Assembly: GCA_945882065.1 (NCBI GenBank)
Contig: CAMCWI010000008.1
Coordinates: 1 to 36,793 of the forward strand
DNA from: Akkermansia muciniphila
Lineage (GTDB): Bacteria; Verrucomicrobiota; Verrucomicrobiia; Limisphaerales; JADLHS01
Length of the DNA stretch: 36,793 nt
Direction of reading: 5' to 3'
Below, in pieces: positions 1-8,356 of the stretch (the stretch's first letter is position 1; each line of letters opens with the position of its first letter). Position numbers and translations under genes: made by a program. The notes beneath the pieces were generated by a model. That model was not told the DNA's origin and ran no database searches. It saw only the letters and a program-made list of their open reading frames with translations.

Positions 1-159
1 TTCGGCCACGTTACCGCTCCGCTCTACAGCGCGGCCAGGCCGTTCCCTTTCCCGCCCCATCTAATTGGTCAGGTGATGGCGACTGCGGGATTACTCGCAC
101 TAAAAAAAGTCAACACCTGATCACAAACAAGCAAAAAATCCCCCCATCAAATAAACACC

Positions 160-2187
160 ATGCAAACTACATCCCCCTCAGTAAACAAAAAGAACAGCAC
201 ACGTCCCCGCACCAATACCAACACCGACGTTCAGGCCGAGGTGCCTCGATTAAACACCGAGTCACTTGAATTGCGCGCCACTGTTGACGCCATCAACAAG
301 GTTCAAGCGGTCATCGAGTTTGAACTCGACGGTACCATCATCACCGCCAACGAGAACTTTCTCAAAACGCTCGGCTATTCACTCAGTGAGATTCAAGGTC
401 AGCATCACAGAATGTTTGTGGAGGCGTCGCATCAGAACAGCTCGGACTACAAACAATTTTGGGCTAACCTCGGCGCAGGCAAATTCCAAAAGGCGGAATA
501 CAAACGCATCGGCAAAGGCGGCAAGGAAGTCTGGATTCAAGCCAGTTACAACCCGTTGTTTGACGCTGACGGCAAGCCATACAAGGTGGTCAAGTTTGCA
601 ACGGATTGCACCGAACAACACAAGCTTCTTGACGAAGCCGTGGAACTCCGGGTGCGCGCCGAGATCACCAATCTCACCAGCATCGTTTCCGAAGCCGACC
701 TCAAAGGCGACATCCTGAACGTCAACGAAAAGTTTATTGAGGTGTCCAAATATAGCCGCGAAGAACTCATCGGAAAGCCTCACAACACAACGCGCCATCC
801 CGACATGTCGAAGGAGGTCTTCAAGGAAATGTGGTCCACCATCGGGAGGGGCAAAATCTTTCGTGGGATCGTGAAGAACCGCGCCAAAGATGGTACGCCC
901 TACTACGTGGACGCGGTAATCGCTCCTGTGCTTGGCGAGAACGGCAAACCGAGGAAATATATAGGCGTCCGCTACGACATTACGGCGGCCGAAATCGAAC
1001 GTCAAAATGCGAAGGGTGTCTTGAACGCGATTGACGAAGCCTACGCCTTTATTGAGTTCAACCTCAAGGGTGAAGTCGTCACAGCCAATACAAACTTCCT
1101 CAAGACGCTCGGCTACCAACTCAACGAGATCACTGGGAAACACCATCGCATGTTCGTAGAACCGTCTTATGTCAATTCCCCGGCTTATTCACAATTCTGG
1201 ACAGATTTGAACAACGGCCAGGCCAAGGCAGATGTGTTCAAACGCATCACCAAAGACGGACGCGAGATTCACATCCAAGCCGTCTATGCTCCGGTTAAGG
1301 ACGAGATGGGCAGAATCTTCAAAATCATCAAGATTGCAACGGATGTATCCATGCAGAAACTCTTTGAGGCCAAGCTAGCAAAAACCCTTGCGGCCGTGGC
1401 GCAAAATGCCACCACTCTCAGTTCCGCTTCAGAAGAGCTGTCCGCTAACAGCGCTCAGATGGTCAGCAACGCGGAAGAAACAGCAACACAAGCGGGGGTC
1501 GTATCTGCGGCTGCTGAACAAGTCAGTAAGAATGTTCAAACCGTCGCCACTGGCACTGAGGAAATGGGCGCCAGCATCAAGGAGATTGCCAAGAATGCCC
1601 AAGATGCAGCCAAGGTCGCTGCCAGCGCGGTCAAGACTGCCGAGACCACTAATGCGACGATTTCCAAACTCGGAGATAGCAGCGCAGAAATCGGAAAGGT
1701 CATCAAGGTCATCACATCCATCGCGCAGCAAACCAACCTGCTGGCGTTGAACGCCACCATCGAAGCCGCACGCGCTGGTGAAGCGGGAAAAGGCTTCGCG
1801 GTGGTCGCCAATGAGGTTAAGGAGCTAGCCAAGGAAACTGCCAAAGCCACTGAAGACATCAGCCAAAAGATCGAAGCAATCCAAGGCGATACGAAGAGTG
1901 CCGTCATTGCTATTGGGGAGATCAGCGCGATTATCAACAAAATCAACGACTATCAGAACACTATTGCCAGCGCGGTTGAAGAACAGACCGCAACGACGAA
2001 TGAGATCAGCCGCAACGTGGCAGAAGCCGCCAAGGGCAGCACGGAGATCGCACAAAACATCACGGGTGTAGCCACTGCCGCCAAGAGCACGACCTCTGGT
2101 GCAAATGATACACAGAAAGCTGCTGGCGAACTCTCACGCATGGCTTCCGAACTTCAGGCCATCGTTAGCAATTTCCAGAACAAGTGA
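160..2187 (+). CDS. Soluble three-PAS methyl-accepting chemotaxis protein
   Basis: A 675-residue chemoreceptor with no transmembrane segment or HAMP domain, so it should sense an intracellular signal. Three PAS domains lie at about residues 45-160, 165-280 and 285-400, followed by an MCP signalling domain (about 410-675) with the hairpin-tip signature [23 protein letters not shown]1 and PAS3 are near copies (both contain NFLKTLGY and HHRMFVE), pointing to an internal duplication. PAS2 differs and carries RHPDMS...MW and [10 protein letters not shown], which resemble the FAD-binding PAS of the aerotaxis receptor Aer; redox sensing by PAS2 is therefore an inference. There is no C-terminal NWETF-type CheR tether. 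It is the first gene of the chemotaxis block. Start chosen at the first ATG; no clear Shine-Dalgarno is visible. Confidence 0.95.
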   Translation: MQTTSPSVNKKNSTRPRTNTNTDVQAEVPRLNTESLELRATVDAINKVQAVIEFELDGTIITANENFLKTLGYSLSEIQGQHHRMFVEASHQNSSDYKQFWANLGAGKFQKAEYKRIGKGGKEVWIQASYNPLFDADGKPYKVVKFATDCTEQHKLLDEAVELRVRAEITNLTSIVSEADLKGDILNVNEKFIEVSKYSREELIGKPHNTTRHPDMSKEVFKEMWSTIGRGKIFRGIVKNRAKDGTPYYVDAVIAPVLGENGKPRKYIGVRYDITAAEIERQNAKGVLNAIDEAYAFIEFNLKGEVVTANTNFLKTLGYQLNEITGKHHRMFVEPSYVNSPAYSQFWTDLNNGQAKADVFKRITKDGREIHIQAVYAPVKDEMGRIFKIIKIATDVSMQKLFEAKLAKTLAAVAQNATTLSSASEELSANSAQMVSNAEETATQAGVVSAAAEQVSKNVQTVATGTEEMGASIKEIAKNAQDAAKVAASAVKTAETTNATISKLGDSSAEIGKVIKVITSIAQQTNLLALNATIEAARAGEAGKGFAVVANEVKELAKETAKATEDISQKIEAIQGDTKSAVIAIGEISAIINKINDYQNTIASAVEEQTATTNEISRNVAEAAKGSTEIAQNITGVATAAKSTTSGANDTQKAAGELSRMASELQAIVSNFQNK

Positions 2188-2249
2188 GCCACGTTGCATC
2201 TTTGCCTGCCATGCAGACGCACTCGCAACTCACGTTGACTGGGATCGTC

Positions 2250-2278
2250 TCCCGCACTGCCCTCCCGGCGGTGCGGGA
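2250..2278 (+). terminator. Strong hairpin between the chemoreceptor and cheY
   Basis: Two 12-nt arms (TCCCGCACTGCC and GGCGGTGCGGGA) pair fully with one G-U wobble around a CTCCC loop, in the 182-bp gap after the mcp stop codon. No T-run follows, so it is not a classical intrinsic terminator. It could be an RNA-processing or stability hairpin that separates receptor expression from the genes downstream. Confidence 0.4.
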
Positions 2279-2369
2279 CTCCGCACCACAAAAAACGAGG
2301 ATCAATCCCTCCCAACAAGCCAGCCAAAAGCATTGCTTGGACAAAAATTGTTAAACACTCAGAAAGCCT

Positions 2370-2735
2370 ATGCGCGCGCTTATTGTAGATGATTCAAAAT
2401 CCATGCGGATGATTCTCGGCAAAGCCTTAAAGGAAGTCGGCTTCGAGGTTATCGAGGCAGCCGACGGCCAGCAGGCCCTCGACCAGCTCAATGCTGGCGA
2501 GGAAGTAGAGCTGATGCTCGTGGATTGGAACATGCCCGTGATGAACGGTTATGAACTCGTCTGCGCCGTCCGGGTAAACGCACTCCTGGGCAACATCCGT
2601 ATCATGATGGTCACCACTGAAACCTCCATCACTAATGTCGAAAAGGCACTCAATGCAGGGGCCAATGAATATCTGATGAAGCCCTTCACCAAGGAGCTTC
2701 TGCTCGAAAAATTAGCGATGCTCGGTCTAGCTTAG
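2370..2735 (+). CDS. cheY: CheY-type single-domain response regulator
   Basis: A stand-alone receiver domain of 121 residues, the normal CheY length. All phosphotransfer residues are visible: the acidic pair D7-D8 (IVDDSK), phospho-acceptor D52 (LVDWNMP), T82/T83 of the switch, and K104 (LMKPF). There is no output domain, so it should act by protein contact after phosphorylation by a histidine kinase, presumably a CheA encoded elsewhere. It precedes cheB by 15 bp and is likely co-transcribed with cheB, cheR and the HDOD gene. Whether it targets a flagellar motor, a pilus motor or CheB/HDOD signalling cannot be read from the sequence. Confidence 0.93.
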   Translation: MRALIVDDSKSMRMILGKALKEVGFEVIEAADGQQALDQLNAGEEVELMLVDWNMPVMNGYELVCAVRVNALLGNIRIMMVTTETSITNVEKALNAGANEYLMKPFTKELLLEKLAMLGLA

Positions 2736-2750
2736 TTGAATTAAGGGATT

Positions 2751-3851
2751 ATGCCAAAAATTCGTGTTCTTATTATCGATGACGCGGTGGTCATCCGCCG
2801 ACTTCTCACGGACTGCCTGTCCGCTGATCCCGACGTCGAAGTCGTGGGGACAGCTTCGGACGGGAAGATCGGTCTCGCCAAAATTTCGCAACTCAATCCC
2901 GACCTTGTCACTCTCGACATTGAGATGCCAGTGATGGACGGGTTGGAAACTGTGGCTGCGATCCGCAAGATTTACAAAAAACTGCCGGTAATCATGTTCA
3001 GCACGCTTACTGAGCGTGGGGCCAGCGCCACACTGGACGCACTCTCACGGGGTGCGAATGATTATGTCACAAAGCCCTCCAACGTGGGCAGCGTCGCAAT
3101 CGGGATGCAGCGCATCCGGGATGAACTCATCCCAAAAATCAAAGCTCTGTGCCGGAAAACGCCTGAAATCTCAGCCCCATTTGTACCGCGTAAGCCGATA
3201 AACATCATCGGGGCGAACCACCCGGAAGTGGTGACCCTTGGTGTTTCCACCGGTGGGCCGAATGCTCTGGCGACGATGTTTCCAGGCCTCCAAAAGAATT
3301 TCCCTGTGCCCGTGGTGATGGTTCAGCACATGCCTCCACTGTTCACGCGTTTGCTAGCAGAACGACTCAGCGTCGTTTCCAACCTGCGTGTTCGTGAAGG
3401 CGTGGAAGGCGCGCTGTTGCAGCCCGGCGATGCGTGGATCGCCCCGGGCGGTTTCCACATGGAACTCATCCGGACTGCGGAAGGCGTGAAGTTAAAACTG
3501 CACGAAGAGCCTCCCGAAAACTCCTGCCGCCCAGCGGTGGATGTGTTATTCCGATCGGTGGCCAAGGTGTACGGCTCCAAATCGCTCGCCGTGATTCTCA
3601 CCGGCATGGGGCAGGACGGCATGCGCGGTTGCGAACACATCCGCGAACGTGGCGGCGAAGTGCTGATTCAAGATGAAGCTACGAGCGTGGTCTGGGGGAT
3701 GCCTGGCGCGGTGTCTGCCGCCGGGCTGGCGAACAAGACATTGCCGCTGGACGCGATTGCTTCCGAGATCAACAGGCGCGTCGGCCTGATTACCGGGGCA
3801 GCAAAGCCCGTTGTTCCGCCTGTAAAGAATTTATCTGTCTTATACGTATAA
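2751..3851 (+). CDS. cheB: Chemotaxis protein-glutamate methylesterase CheB
   Basis: Removes methyl groups from (and may deamidate) glutamates of chemoreceptors in the cytoplasm, giving adaptation. At 366 residues it has the full family length. The N-terminal receiver domain (about 1-125) has phospho-acceptor D56 (LDIEMP). The C-terminal esterase domain (about 160-350) has the catalytic triad at S166 (GVSTGGPNA), H193 (VQHMPP) and D289 (TGMGQDG). An AGGG sits shortly before the ATG. Its stop codon overlaps the cheR start by one base, implying translational coupling. The partner receptor is most simply the soluble MCP at the head of the block. Confidence 0.97.
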   Translation: MPKIRVLIIDDAVVIRRLLTDCLSADPDVEVVGTASDGKIGLAKISQLNPDLVTLDIEMPVMDGLETVAAIRKIYKKLPVIMFSTLTERGASATLDALSRGANDYVTKPSNVGSVAIGMQRIRDELIPKIKALCRKTPEISAPFVPRKPINIIGANHPEVVTLGVSTGGPNALATMFPGLQKNFPVPVVMVQHMPPLFTRLLAERLSVVSNLRVREGVEGALLQPGDAWIAPGGFHMELIRTAEGVKLKLHEEPPENSCRPAVDVLFRSVAKVYGSKSLAVILTGMGQDGMRGCEHIRERGGEVLIQDEATSVVWGMPGAVSAAGLANKTLPLDAIASEINRRVGLITGAAKPVVPPVKNLSVLYV

Positions 3852-4669
3852 TGAACGTTCCCGATTTCGATTTTATTTGCAGTTTCATCCGCCAGGAAGC
3901 GGCCATTGTGCTCGAAAAGGGCAAGGAATATCTGGTGGAATCCCGCCTGCTCACGCTGGCGCGCAAGGAAAACATTGCGTCCATTGACATTCTCATCCAG
4001 CAAGTGCGCACCGCTCCCAAGGGGCCGCTCGCCCGCAAGGTGGTCGATGCCATGACCACGAACGAGACCTCGTTCTTCCGCGACATTCATCCTTTTGAGA
4101 CGCTGAAGAAAACAATTCTCCCGGAGTTGATGGTGAAGCGCGGAACGGACAAACAATTTAACATCTGGTGCGGTGCGGCCTCCACCGGTCAGGAGATTTA
4201 CAGCATGTTGATGCTCATCAACGAGCATCTTCCGGAATTGCTCACCTGGAATTTCAAATTCGTTGCCACCGACCTATGCCAAGACGTGTTGGCCAAATCA
4301 AAATTAGGCCGCTACAACCAGCTCGAAGTCAACCGCGGCCTGCCCGCCGCAATGTTAGTCAAATACTTCACCCGCACCGGAAGCGATTGGGAGGTGCGCG
4401 AGGATTTGCGCCGCCGGGTGGATTTTAAGGAAATGAATCTGGTGAAAGACTGGTTGCCTCTTCCACCGTTGGACATCGTGATGCTGCGGAATGTGCTAAT
4501 CTATTTTGATGTTGAGAGCAAGAAAGCCATCCTCGCCAAAATCCGCCGATTGCTCCGTCCGGGCGGCTACTTGTTCCTCGGCGGCGCGGAGACCACATTC
4601 AATGTTGACGATGCTTTTGAACGGGTGATGTTCGACAAGACCACCTGTTACCGCGTGAAGAAGGGATGA
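3851..4669 (+). CDS. cheR: Chemotaxis protein methyltransferase CheR
   Basis: S-adenosylmethionine-dependent methyltransferase that methylates receptor glutamates, opposing CheB. It has 272 residues, typical for CheR. The N-terminal helical domain is followed by NETSFFRD, the SAM-binding loop WCGAASTGQE, and RNVLIYFD near the end of the Rossmann fold, all hallmark CheR segments. There is no TPR extension or pentapeptide-binding clue. The start overlaps the cheB stop (TAATG), and the next gene begins 15 bp after its end, so it is inside the operon. Confidence 0.97.
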   Translation: MNVPDFDFICSFIRQEAAIVLEKGKEYLVESRLLTLARKENIASIDILIQQVRTAPKGPLARKVVDAMTTNETSFFRDIHPFETLKKTILPELMVKRGTDKQFNIWCGAASTGQEIYSMLMLINEHLPELLTWNFKFVATDLCQDVLAKSKLGRYNQLEVNRGLPAAMLVKYFTRTGSDWEVREDLRRRVDFKEMNLVKDWLPLPPLDIVMLRNVLIYFDVESKKAILAKIRRLLRPGGYLFLGGAETTFNVDDAFERVMFDKTTCYRVKKG

Positions 4670-4684
4670 ACAAGGAACACCACC

Positions 4685-5530
4685 ATGATTGACATCCAAA
4701 AACTCATTGAACAAGCAAACGAACTGTCGCCACTTCCGGCCAGCACGGTGCGTCTGGCCCGGATGGTCAGCAGTCCGGAATCCGACCTCAACGAGGTGGC
4801 CGAACTCATTGAGTTTGATCAAGGGTTGACGGTGAAATTGCTTCGCGCCGCCAACTCCGCCGCCAATGCCAGCGCCACTCGCATCAGTAATGTGAAAGAA
4901 GCCGTGGGCCGCCTCGGCACTGCACAGGTCATGGCTCTTGCAATGGCCGCGAGCACCAGACCCTTTCTCCAATCGCGTATCCACAATTACGGACCGGGCG
5001 AACCCAACCTGTGGCGACATTCCGTAGCCGCAGCCGTGGCGGCAGAAGTCGCACCCCATTTCTGCAAAGTGCCGGCGCCGCCGGAGACACTCACCACTGC
5101 TCTGCTCCACGACATCGGCAAACTCGTTATGAGCCGTTTTCTAAACCCGGAAATTCTCGGCTTCATCAAGAGCGCACAGGAAGTGGATCATCTCGGCGAG
5201 CGGGAGGCGGAATCACTGCTGCTTTCGGTGGATCATGCCGAACTGGGGGGACTCATTGCCCAACATTGGGAGCTCCCGGAACGCATTGTTCAAGGCATCA
5301 CCCACCATCATAACCCCGAAGAATCAGAGGACGTGATATGCGCCTTCACCTATATGGCTAACCAGATCGCCAAACGCATCGAAGCCGGACTCGATGGTCG
5401 CAGACTGAATCTGGTGATCCCCGACGACATTTTGGAGCAGGTGGGTCTGACAAAGAGTTCTTTGGACAACTATTGTCCTATTGCGGCTTCGCGTTTTGAA
5501 CAGTTGCGCAAGCGATATGATGCCGTTTGA
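4685..5530 (+). CDS. HDOD-domain signalling protein
   Basis: A 281-residue protein that is essentially one HDOD domain (about residues 10-210) plus a short helical tail. HDOD domains resemble HD phosphohydrolases but usually serve as output or scaffold modules in regulatory systems. This copy keeps an HD pair in LLHDIGKLVMS and later histidines (DHAELGG, ITHHHNP), so some catalytic capacity cannot be excluded. AAGGA lies upstream of the ATG. It sits 15 bp after cheR and 44 bp before a CheX-like gene, arguing for a role downstream of receiver phosphorylation. It is one of three HDOD-containing genes in this block. Confidence 0.88.
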   Translation: MIDIQKLIEQANELSPLPASTVRLARMVSSPESDLNEVAELIEFDQGLTVKLLRAANSAANASATRISNVKEAVGRLGTAQVMALAMAASTRPFLQSRIHNYGPGEPNLWRHSVAAAVAAEVAPHFCKVPAPPETLTTALLHDIGKLVMSRFLNPEILGFIKSAQEVDHLGEREAESLLLSVDHAELGGLIAQHWELPERIVQGITHHHNPEESEDVICAFTYMANQIAKRIEAGLDGRRLNLVIPDDILEQVGLTKSSLDNYCPIAASRFEQLRKRYDAV

Positions 5531-5574
5531 CAACCTCTTTGAAGCCTCAAGACAAAAACTAACAAAAAACTAAT

Positions 5575-6066
5575 ATGACAAACACCAAGACAAGTCTTGT
5601 TGAAACAGTCAGCGAACTGCTGCAAACCAGCACCACTGAGGTCTTCCGCACCATGTTCGGTCTGGAAACGTCACCGTTACCCGCAGACCAATTGGAATTA
5701 TCCAACCGCCCCCTAGTGGCGGGGTCAATTGGCTTCATCGGGGAGGCGAATGGCATGGTCCACGTCCACGTCTCCTCCGACTTCGCGCGCACCCTCACCA
5801 GCAGGATGCTTGGCATGGCTGAGAATGAAATTGATGGTTACGAAATGGTCAACGACGTGATCGGCGAATTGAGCAACATGATTGTCGGCGCGGTGAAATC
5901 TCAGCTATGCGACATGGGCAACACTTGCGTGCTGACCATCCCCGCCATCGTCCGTGGAGAAAACATCAATGTATCTCCAACGAGTTCAACCGATCAATCG
6001 CTTCTCGGATTTTGTTGTGGCAATAACCACATACTGATTGAACTCCAGTTGAAGCAGTCCACATGA
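5575..6066 (+). CDS. cheX: CheX-type CheY-phosphate phosphatase
   Basis: A 163-residue protein matching the CheC/CheX/FliY phosphatase family. The motif D-x3-E-x2-N is present as NDVIGELSNMIVG; in characterised CheX/CheC proteins the Glu and Asn residues insert into the receiver active site and promote dephosphorylation. Only one copy of the motif is seen and the length is that of Thermotoga-type CheX. It lies directly upstream (18 bp) of a second cheY, its likely substrate, and resembles the C-terminal half of the fusion protein at 7631-8356. Function is inferred from motif and neighbourhood. Confidence 0.85.
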   Translation: MTNTKTSLVETVSELLQTSTTEVFRTMFGLETSPLPADQLELSNRPLVAGSIGFIGEANGMVHVHVSSDFARTLTSRMLGMAENEIDGYEMVNDVIGELSNMIVGAVKSQLCDMGNTCVLTIPAIVRGENINVSPTSSTDQSLLGFCCGNNHILIELQLKQST

Positions 6067-6084
6067 CCCAAACACATCACCATT

Positions 6085-6480
6085 ATGAGCGCAAAAATCC
6101 TAAGTGTAGATGACAGCAAAACTATCCGGATGATCGTCAAGCGGGCATTTGCCCCTTATGACGCCACTGTGTTTGAAGCCGCCAATGGCGAGGAAGGCCT
6201 CGCCGCATCATTGGCCAACAAACCTGATATCATAATTTTGGACATCACCATGCCCGTGATGGATGGCGTGACGATGCTCACCAAGCTCAAAGAAAACGCC
6301 GATCTCAAGAACATTCCCGTGATTATGCTCACCGCCGAGTCTGGGCGGGAGAATGTAGCATTCATCGCCAACCTTGGTGTAAGTGATTATCTGGTAAAAC
6401 CGTTCAAGGACGATCAACTCATCGAGAAAGTTAAGAGAGTTGTGACCTTGCAGCCCAAGACGGCTGCTGTTGCGGCGTGA
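6085..6480 (+). CDS. cheY: Second CheY-type response regulator
   Basis: A receiver-only protein of 131 residues with the full active site: D9-D10 (SVDDSK), phospho-acceptor D53 (LDITMP), T83 (MLTAES) and K105 (LVKPF). It differs clearly from the first CheY, so the block holds two separate receiver pools plus the receiver of CheB. It follows the cheX-like gene by 18 bp, making a phosphatase-substrate pair plausible. It is the last gene before the sigma-28-like promoter and terminator region. Confidence 0.93.
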   Translation: MSAKILSVDDSKTIRMIVKRAFAPYDATVFEAANGEEGLAASLANKPDIIILDITMPVMDGVTMLTKLKENADLKNIPVIMLTAESGRENVAFIANLGVSDYLVKPFKDDQLIEKVKRVVTLQPKTAAVAA

Positions 6481-6505
6481 TCGCAAGAATTTATCAGCAA
6501 CGGGC

Positions 6506-6532
6506 TAAAGCATCATTATTCTGTGCCGATAA
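6506..6532 (+). promoter_or_regulatory. Sigma-28 (FliA)-like promoter
   Basis: TAAAGCAT, eleven bases, then GCCGATAA. The flagellar sigma-28 consensus is TAAAGTTT-N11-GCCGATAA; here the -10 element is exact, the spacing is exact and five of eight -35 positions match. It lies 26 bp after the second cheY and would start a transcript near 6540. It was read by eye; no motif scan was run, and a fliA gene is not in the window. Confidence 0.6.
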
Positions 6533-6539
6533 ATAGGAT

Positions 6540-6664
6540 GGTAACAACGACGCACCAGCGTCTGTTGGCCTTGGTGGACTGGCCTGGAGCCAGAACGTTG
6601 AAGGCACAATCGAATTGGAATCTGTCCTCCTGGGGAGGCACAACCACTTCGGTTGTGCCTTTTT
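6540..6664 (+). ncRNA. Candidate sigma-28-driven small RNA or attenuated leader
   Basis: Between the promoter-like element and an intrinsic terminator is about 125 nt with dense secondary structure. A hairpin at 6545-6567 pairs CAAC-GACGC with GCGTC-(T)-GTTG. A second at 6579-6593 pairs CTGGC with GCCAG. A third, CCTCC with GGAGG (6626-6638), shares bases with the left arm of the terminator. AAGGCACAA at 6601-6609 can also pair with the terminator right arm, so alternative folds exist. No ORF is evident. It is either a free-standing sRNA ending at the terminator or a regulated 5' leader of the HDOD gene that starts at 6682. It does not match any riboswitch I recognise. Confidence 0.45.
6636..6664 (+). 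terminator. Intrinsic terminator
   Basis: A perfect 10-bp stem (AGGCACAACC / GGTTGTGCCT) with a five-base ACTTC loop, followed by TTTTTGCTTTT. It terminates either the upstream cheY operon or the transcript from the sigma-28-like promoter, and lies only 17 bp before the next ATG. Confidence 0.85.
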
Positions 6665-6681
6665 GCTTTTGTTGAAACGGC

Positions 6682-7614
6682 ATGGCCCTTGGAAGCCACA
6701 CGAAAAATATGCATGAAACTTTAATACGAGAATACGAAGGGCAGTTTGGTAATGGCAGAACCATTAATGACATCGTGGGCCTGGTTGAAGAACTGCCACC
6801 GATGCCTGATGTACTGACAAAGGCCATGCGTTTGACGGACGACCCCAATAGCGAACCTGGTGACCTAGCCAAAATCATCTTACAAGACCCATCTTTGACT
6901 ACTCCCATCCTGCGCATCGCCAACTCTGCCGTATTTGGTCAGCAGCGAGAGGTGACGTCATTGAACACTGCGATACTGCTGGTTGGCATGCGCCAGATCA
7001 AGAACATGCTCATGGCAACCACCCTCCGCCGCTGGAATCGGAGATTCGGCCCTATGGAGCGATTGGTCTGGGAGAAATCGCTGGGTGCTGCCTGTGCGGC
7101 CAAGATCCTGTGTCATTCTCTGAAGAAGAAATATAGTGACGAACTTTATTTGACTGCCCTTCTCCATAACCTTGGTCAGATCGTCTTGCTTTCCTGTGAA
7201 GAAATCAGGGATCAGTATTGCGCCGTAACCAACCGGATCAGCGAACACAAAGAAGATTTCGCCACGGCAGAGCGGGCGGTGATCGGTTTTTCACATCCTC
7301 TAGTAGGAGCGCTTGTGGCTCAGAAATGGGAACTGGGTCGCCCCATCTGCGAGGCCATTCTCCACTACACGGATCCATTTGAAGGCATCTTTGGGGAGCA
7401 GGAGGAAAAAGTCGCCTTACTCAAACTTGCCACCGGCATAGGGCTGCTTGCCGGACTGGGTTGTCCCTATGGACATTCAGTGGACTTGGAAGAATTGAAG
7501 CAATTAGCACTCGCAGTTGGAATGCCCGAGGACTCTCTGGAATTGAGTTGTTTCGCAGAAACGCAGCGGGCGACTAAAGAGCTTTTCGCGTCTGAATCGG
7601 GTGCTTACGCCTGA
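6682..7614 (+). CDS. HDOD-domain signalling protein with degenerate HD motif
   Basis: A 310-residue HDOD protein (domain about 30-235). The equivalent of the HD pair reads LLHNLGQ, so the metal-binding aspartate is replaced by Asn and the protein is unlikely to be a phosphohydrolase; it is probably a scaffold or output module. An alternative start at 6712 (MHETLIREY) would shorten it by 10 residues; neither start has a convincing ribosome-binding site. It begins 17 bp after a strong terminator, so its expression depends on read-through, an attenuation switch, or an unseen promoter. The HDOD-CheX fusion gene follows it immediately. Confidence 0.86.
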   Translation: MALGSHTKNMHETLIREYEGQFGNGRTINDIVGLVEELPPMPDVLTKAMRLTDDPNSEPGDLAKIILQDPSLTTPILRIANSAVFGQQREVTSLNTAILLVGMRQIKNMLMATTLRRWNRRFGPMERLVWEKSLGAACAAKILCHSLKKKYSDELYLTALLHNLGQIVLLSCEEIRDQYCAVTNRISEHKEDFATAERAVIGFSHPLVGALVAQKWELGRPICEAILHYTDPFEGIFGEQEEKVALLKLATGIGLLAGLGCPYGHSVDLEELKQLALAVGMPEDSLELSCFAETQRATKELFASESGAYA

Positions 7615-7630
7615 TGGCACTGCAAACTAT

Positions 7631-8356
7631 ATGCTAAACATAACCACCGAAGACATTGCCAAAAAATTTGGATTAGAGTCTGTTCCGGAAAGCGTTAAAC
7701 GGTTGAGCCAACTTCTTGGCAAACGTGATGCTAGCACGGAAGATTTCGCCAAATTGATTTCGCAGGACAAAGACCTCACCGCACGATTGCTACGCGCCGC
7801 AAATCCACGCGCTGAATCTGAAGAAGACTACACGACGACAACCGTCGAGGATGCGCTCGGGCGCACCGGCATGAGCAGCGCCCTGTTGTTGGCGATGAGT
7901 GATCCACTCATCCGAGCTGTCCACAAATCTTTTGCACTGATGCTCAAGATCGAGCTGAAAGCACTTGCACCAACTGCTCTGGATCCGCTGAAGGAAGAAC
8001 ACGTGCTCGGTGAAGTGAGCTTTTCCGGCAAAGCTATCGGCCTTGTGCATCTGCGATTGCCCAACGCGTTTCTGCCATTGCTCGGCGAACGTCTTCTAGG
8101 TCTCGCGCCTGACGACATGGAAGACGAAGCCACGGCAAACGACGTCATTGGAGAGCTATGCAACATGATCGTCGGCAATTTCAAATCCAACCTGTGCGAC
8201 GCCGGACTCACCTGCAAACTCAGCCCGCCCAAGATCGCCAGAACTGAAGAATTCAAATTGCGTGTCGTTGACGGAGGAACGTCTCAGCGTTACGGCTTTT
8301 GCGCCAAGGAACTCGATTTCTTCGCCGACCTCAGCGTGAATCCCTGGAGCGAGTAA
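7631..8356 (+). CDS. Partial-HDOD / CheX fusion protein
   Basis: A 241-residue protein with two parts. Residues 1 to about 90 resemble the first half of an HDOD domain (LISQDKDLTARLLRAAN, then VEDALGRTGMSSALLLAM) but stop before the HD-equivalent motif. Residues about 100-241 are a CheX-type domain with an intact D-x3-E-x2-N motif (NDVIGELCNMIVG), very similar to the stand-alone CheX at 5575. The fusion directly links HDOD and receiver-phosphatase functions. I chose ATG 7631, 16 bp after the previous stop; a GTG at 7601 would overlap the upstream gene and add 10 residues. It is the last gene of the sensory block. Confidence 0.82.
   Translation: MLNITTEDIAKKFGLESVPESVKRLSQLLGKRDASTEDFAKLISQDKDLTARLLRAANPRAESEEDYTTTTVEDALGRTGMSSALLLAMSDPLIRAVHKSFALMLKIELKALAPTALDPLKEEHVLGEVSFSGKAIGLVHLRLPNAFLPLLGERLLGLAPDDMEDEATANDVIGELCNMIVGNFKSNLCDAGLTCKLSPPKIARTEEFKLRVVDGGTSQRYGFCAKELDFFADLSVNPWSE

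Noticed and set aside
379-1146. 255-residue minus-strand ORF
   Set aside because: Antisense to the chemoreceptor PAS domains, with no recognisable motifs.
3194-3201. A second GCCGATAA (sigma-28 -10 box) inside cheB
   Set aside because: No TAAA-like -35 element at the required spacing and it lies in conserved coding sequence.
6540-6664. Cyclic-di-GMP (GEMM) or other known riboswitch upstream of the HDOD gene
   Set aside because: The conserved GEMM core elements (including the GCAAA-type segments) are not present; only generic hairpins are seen.
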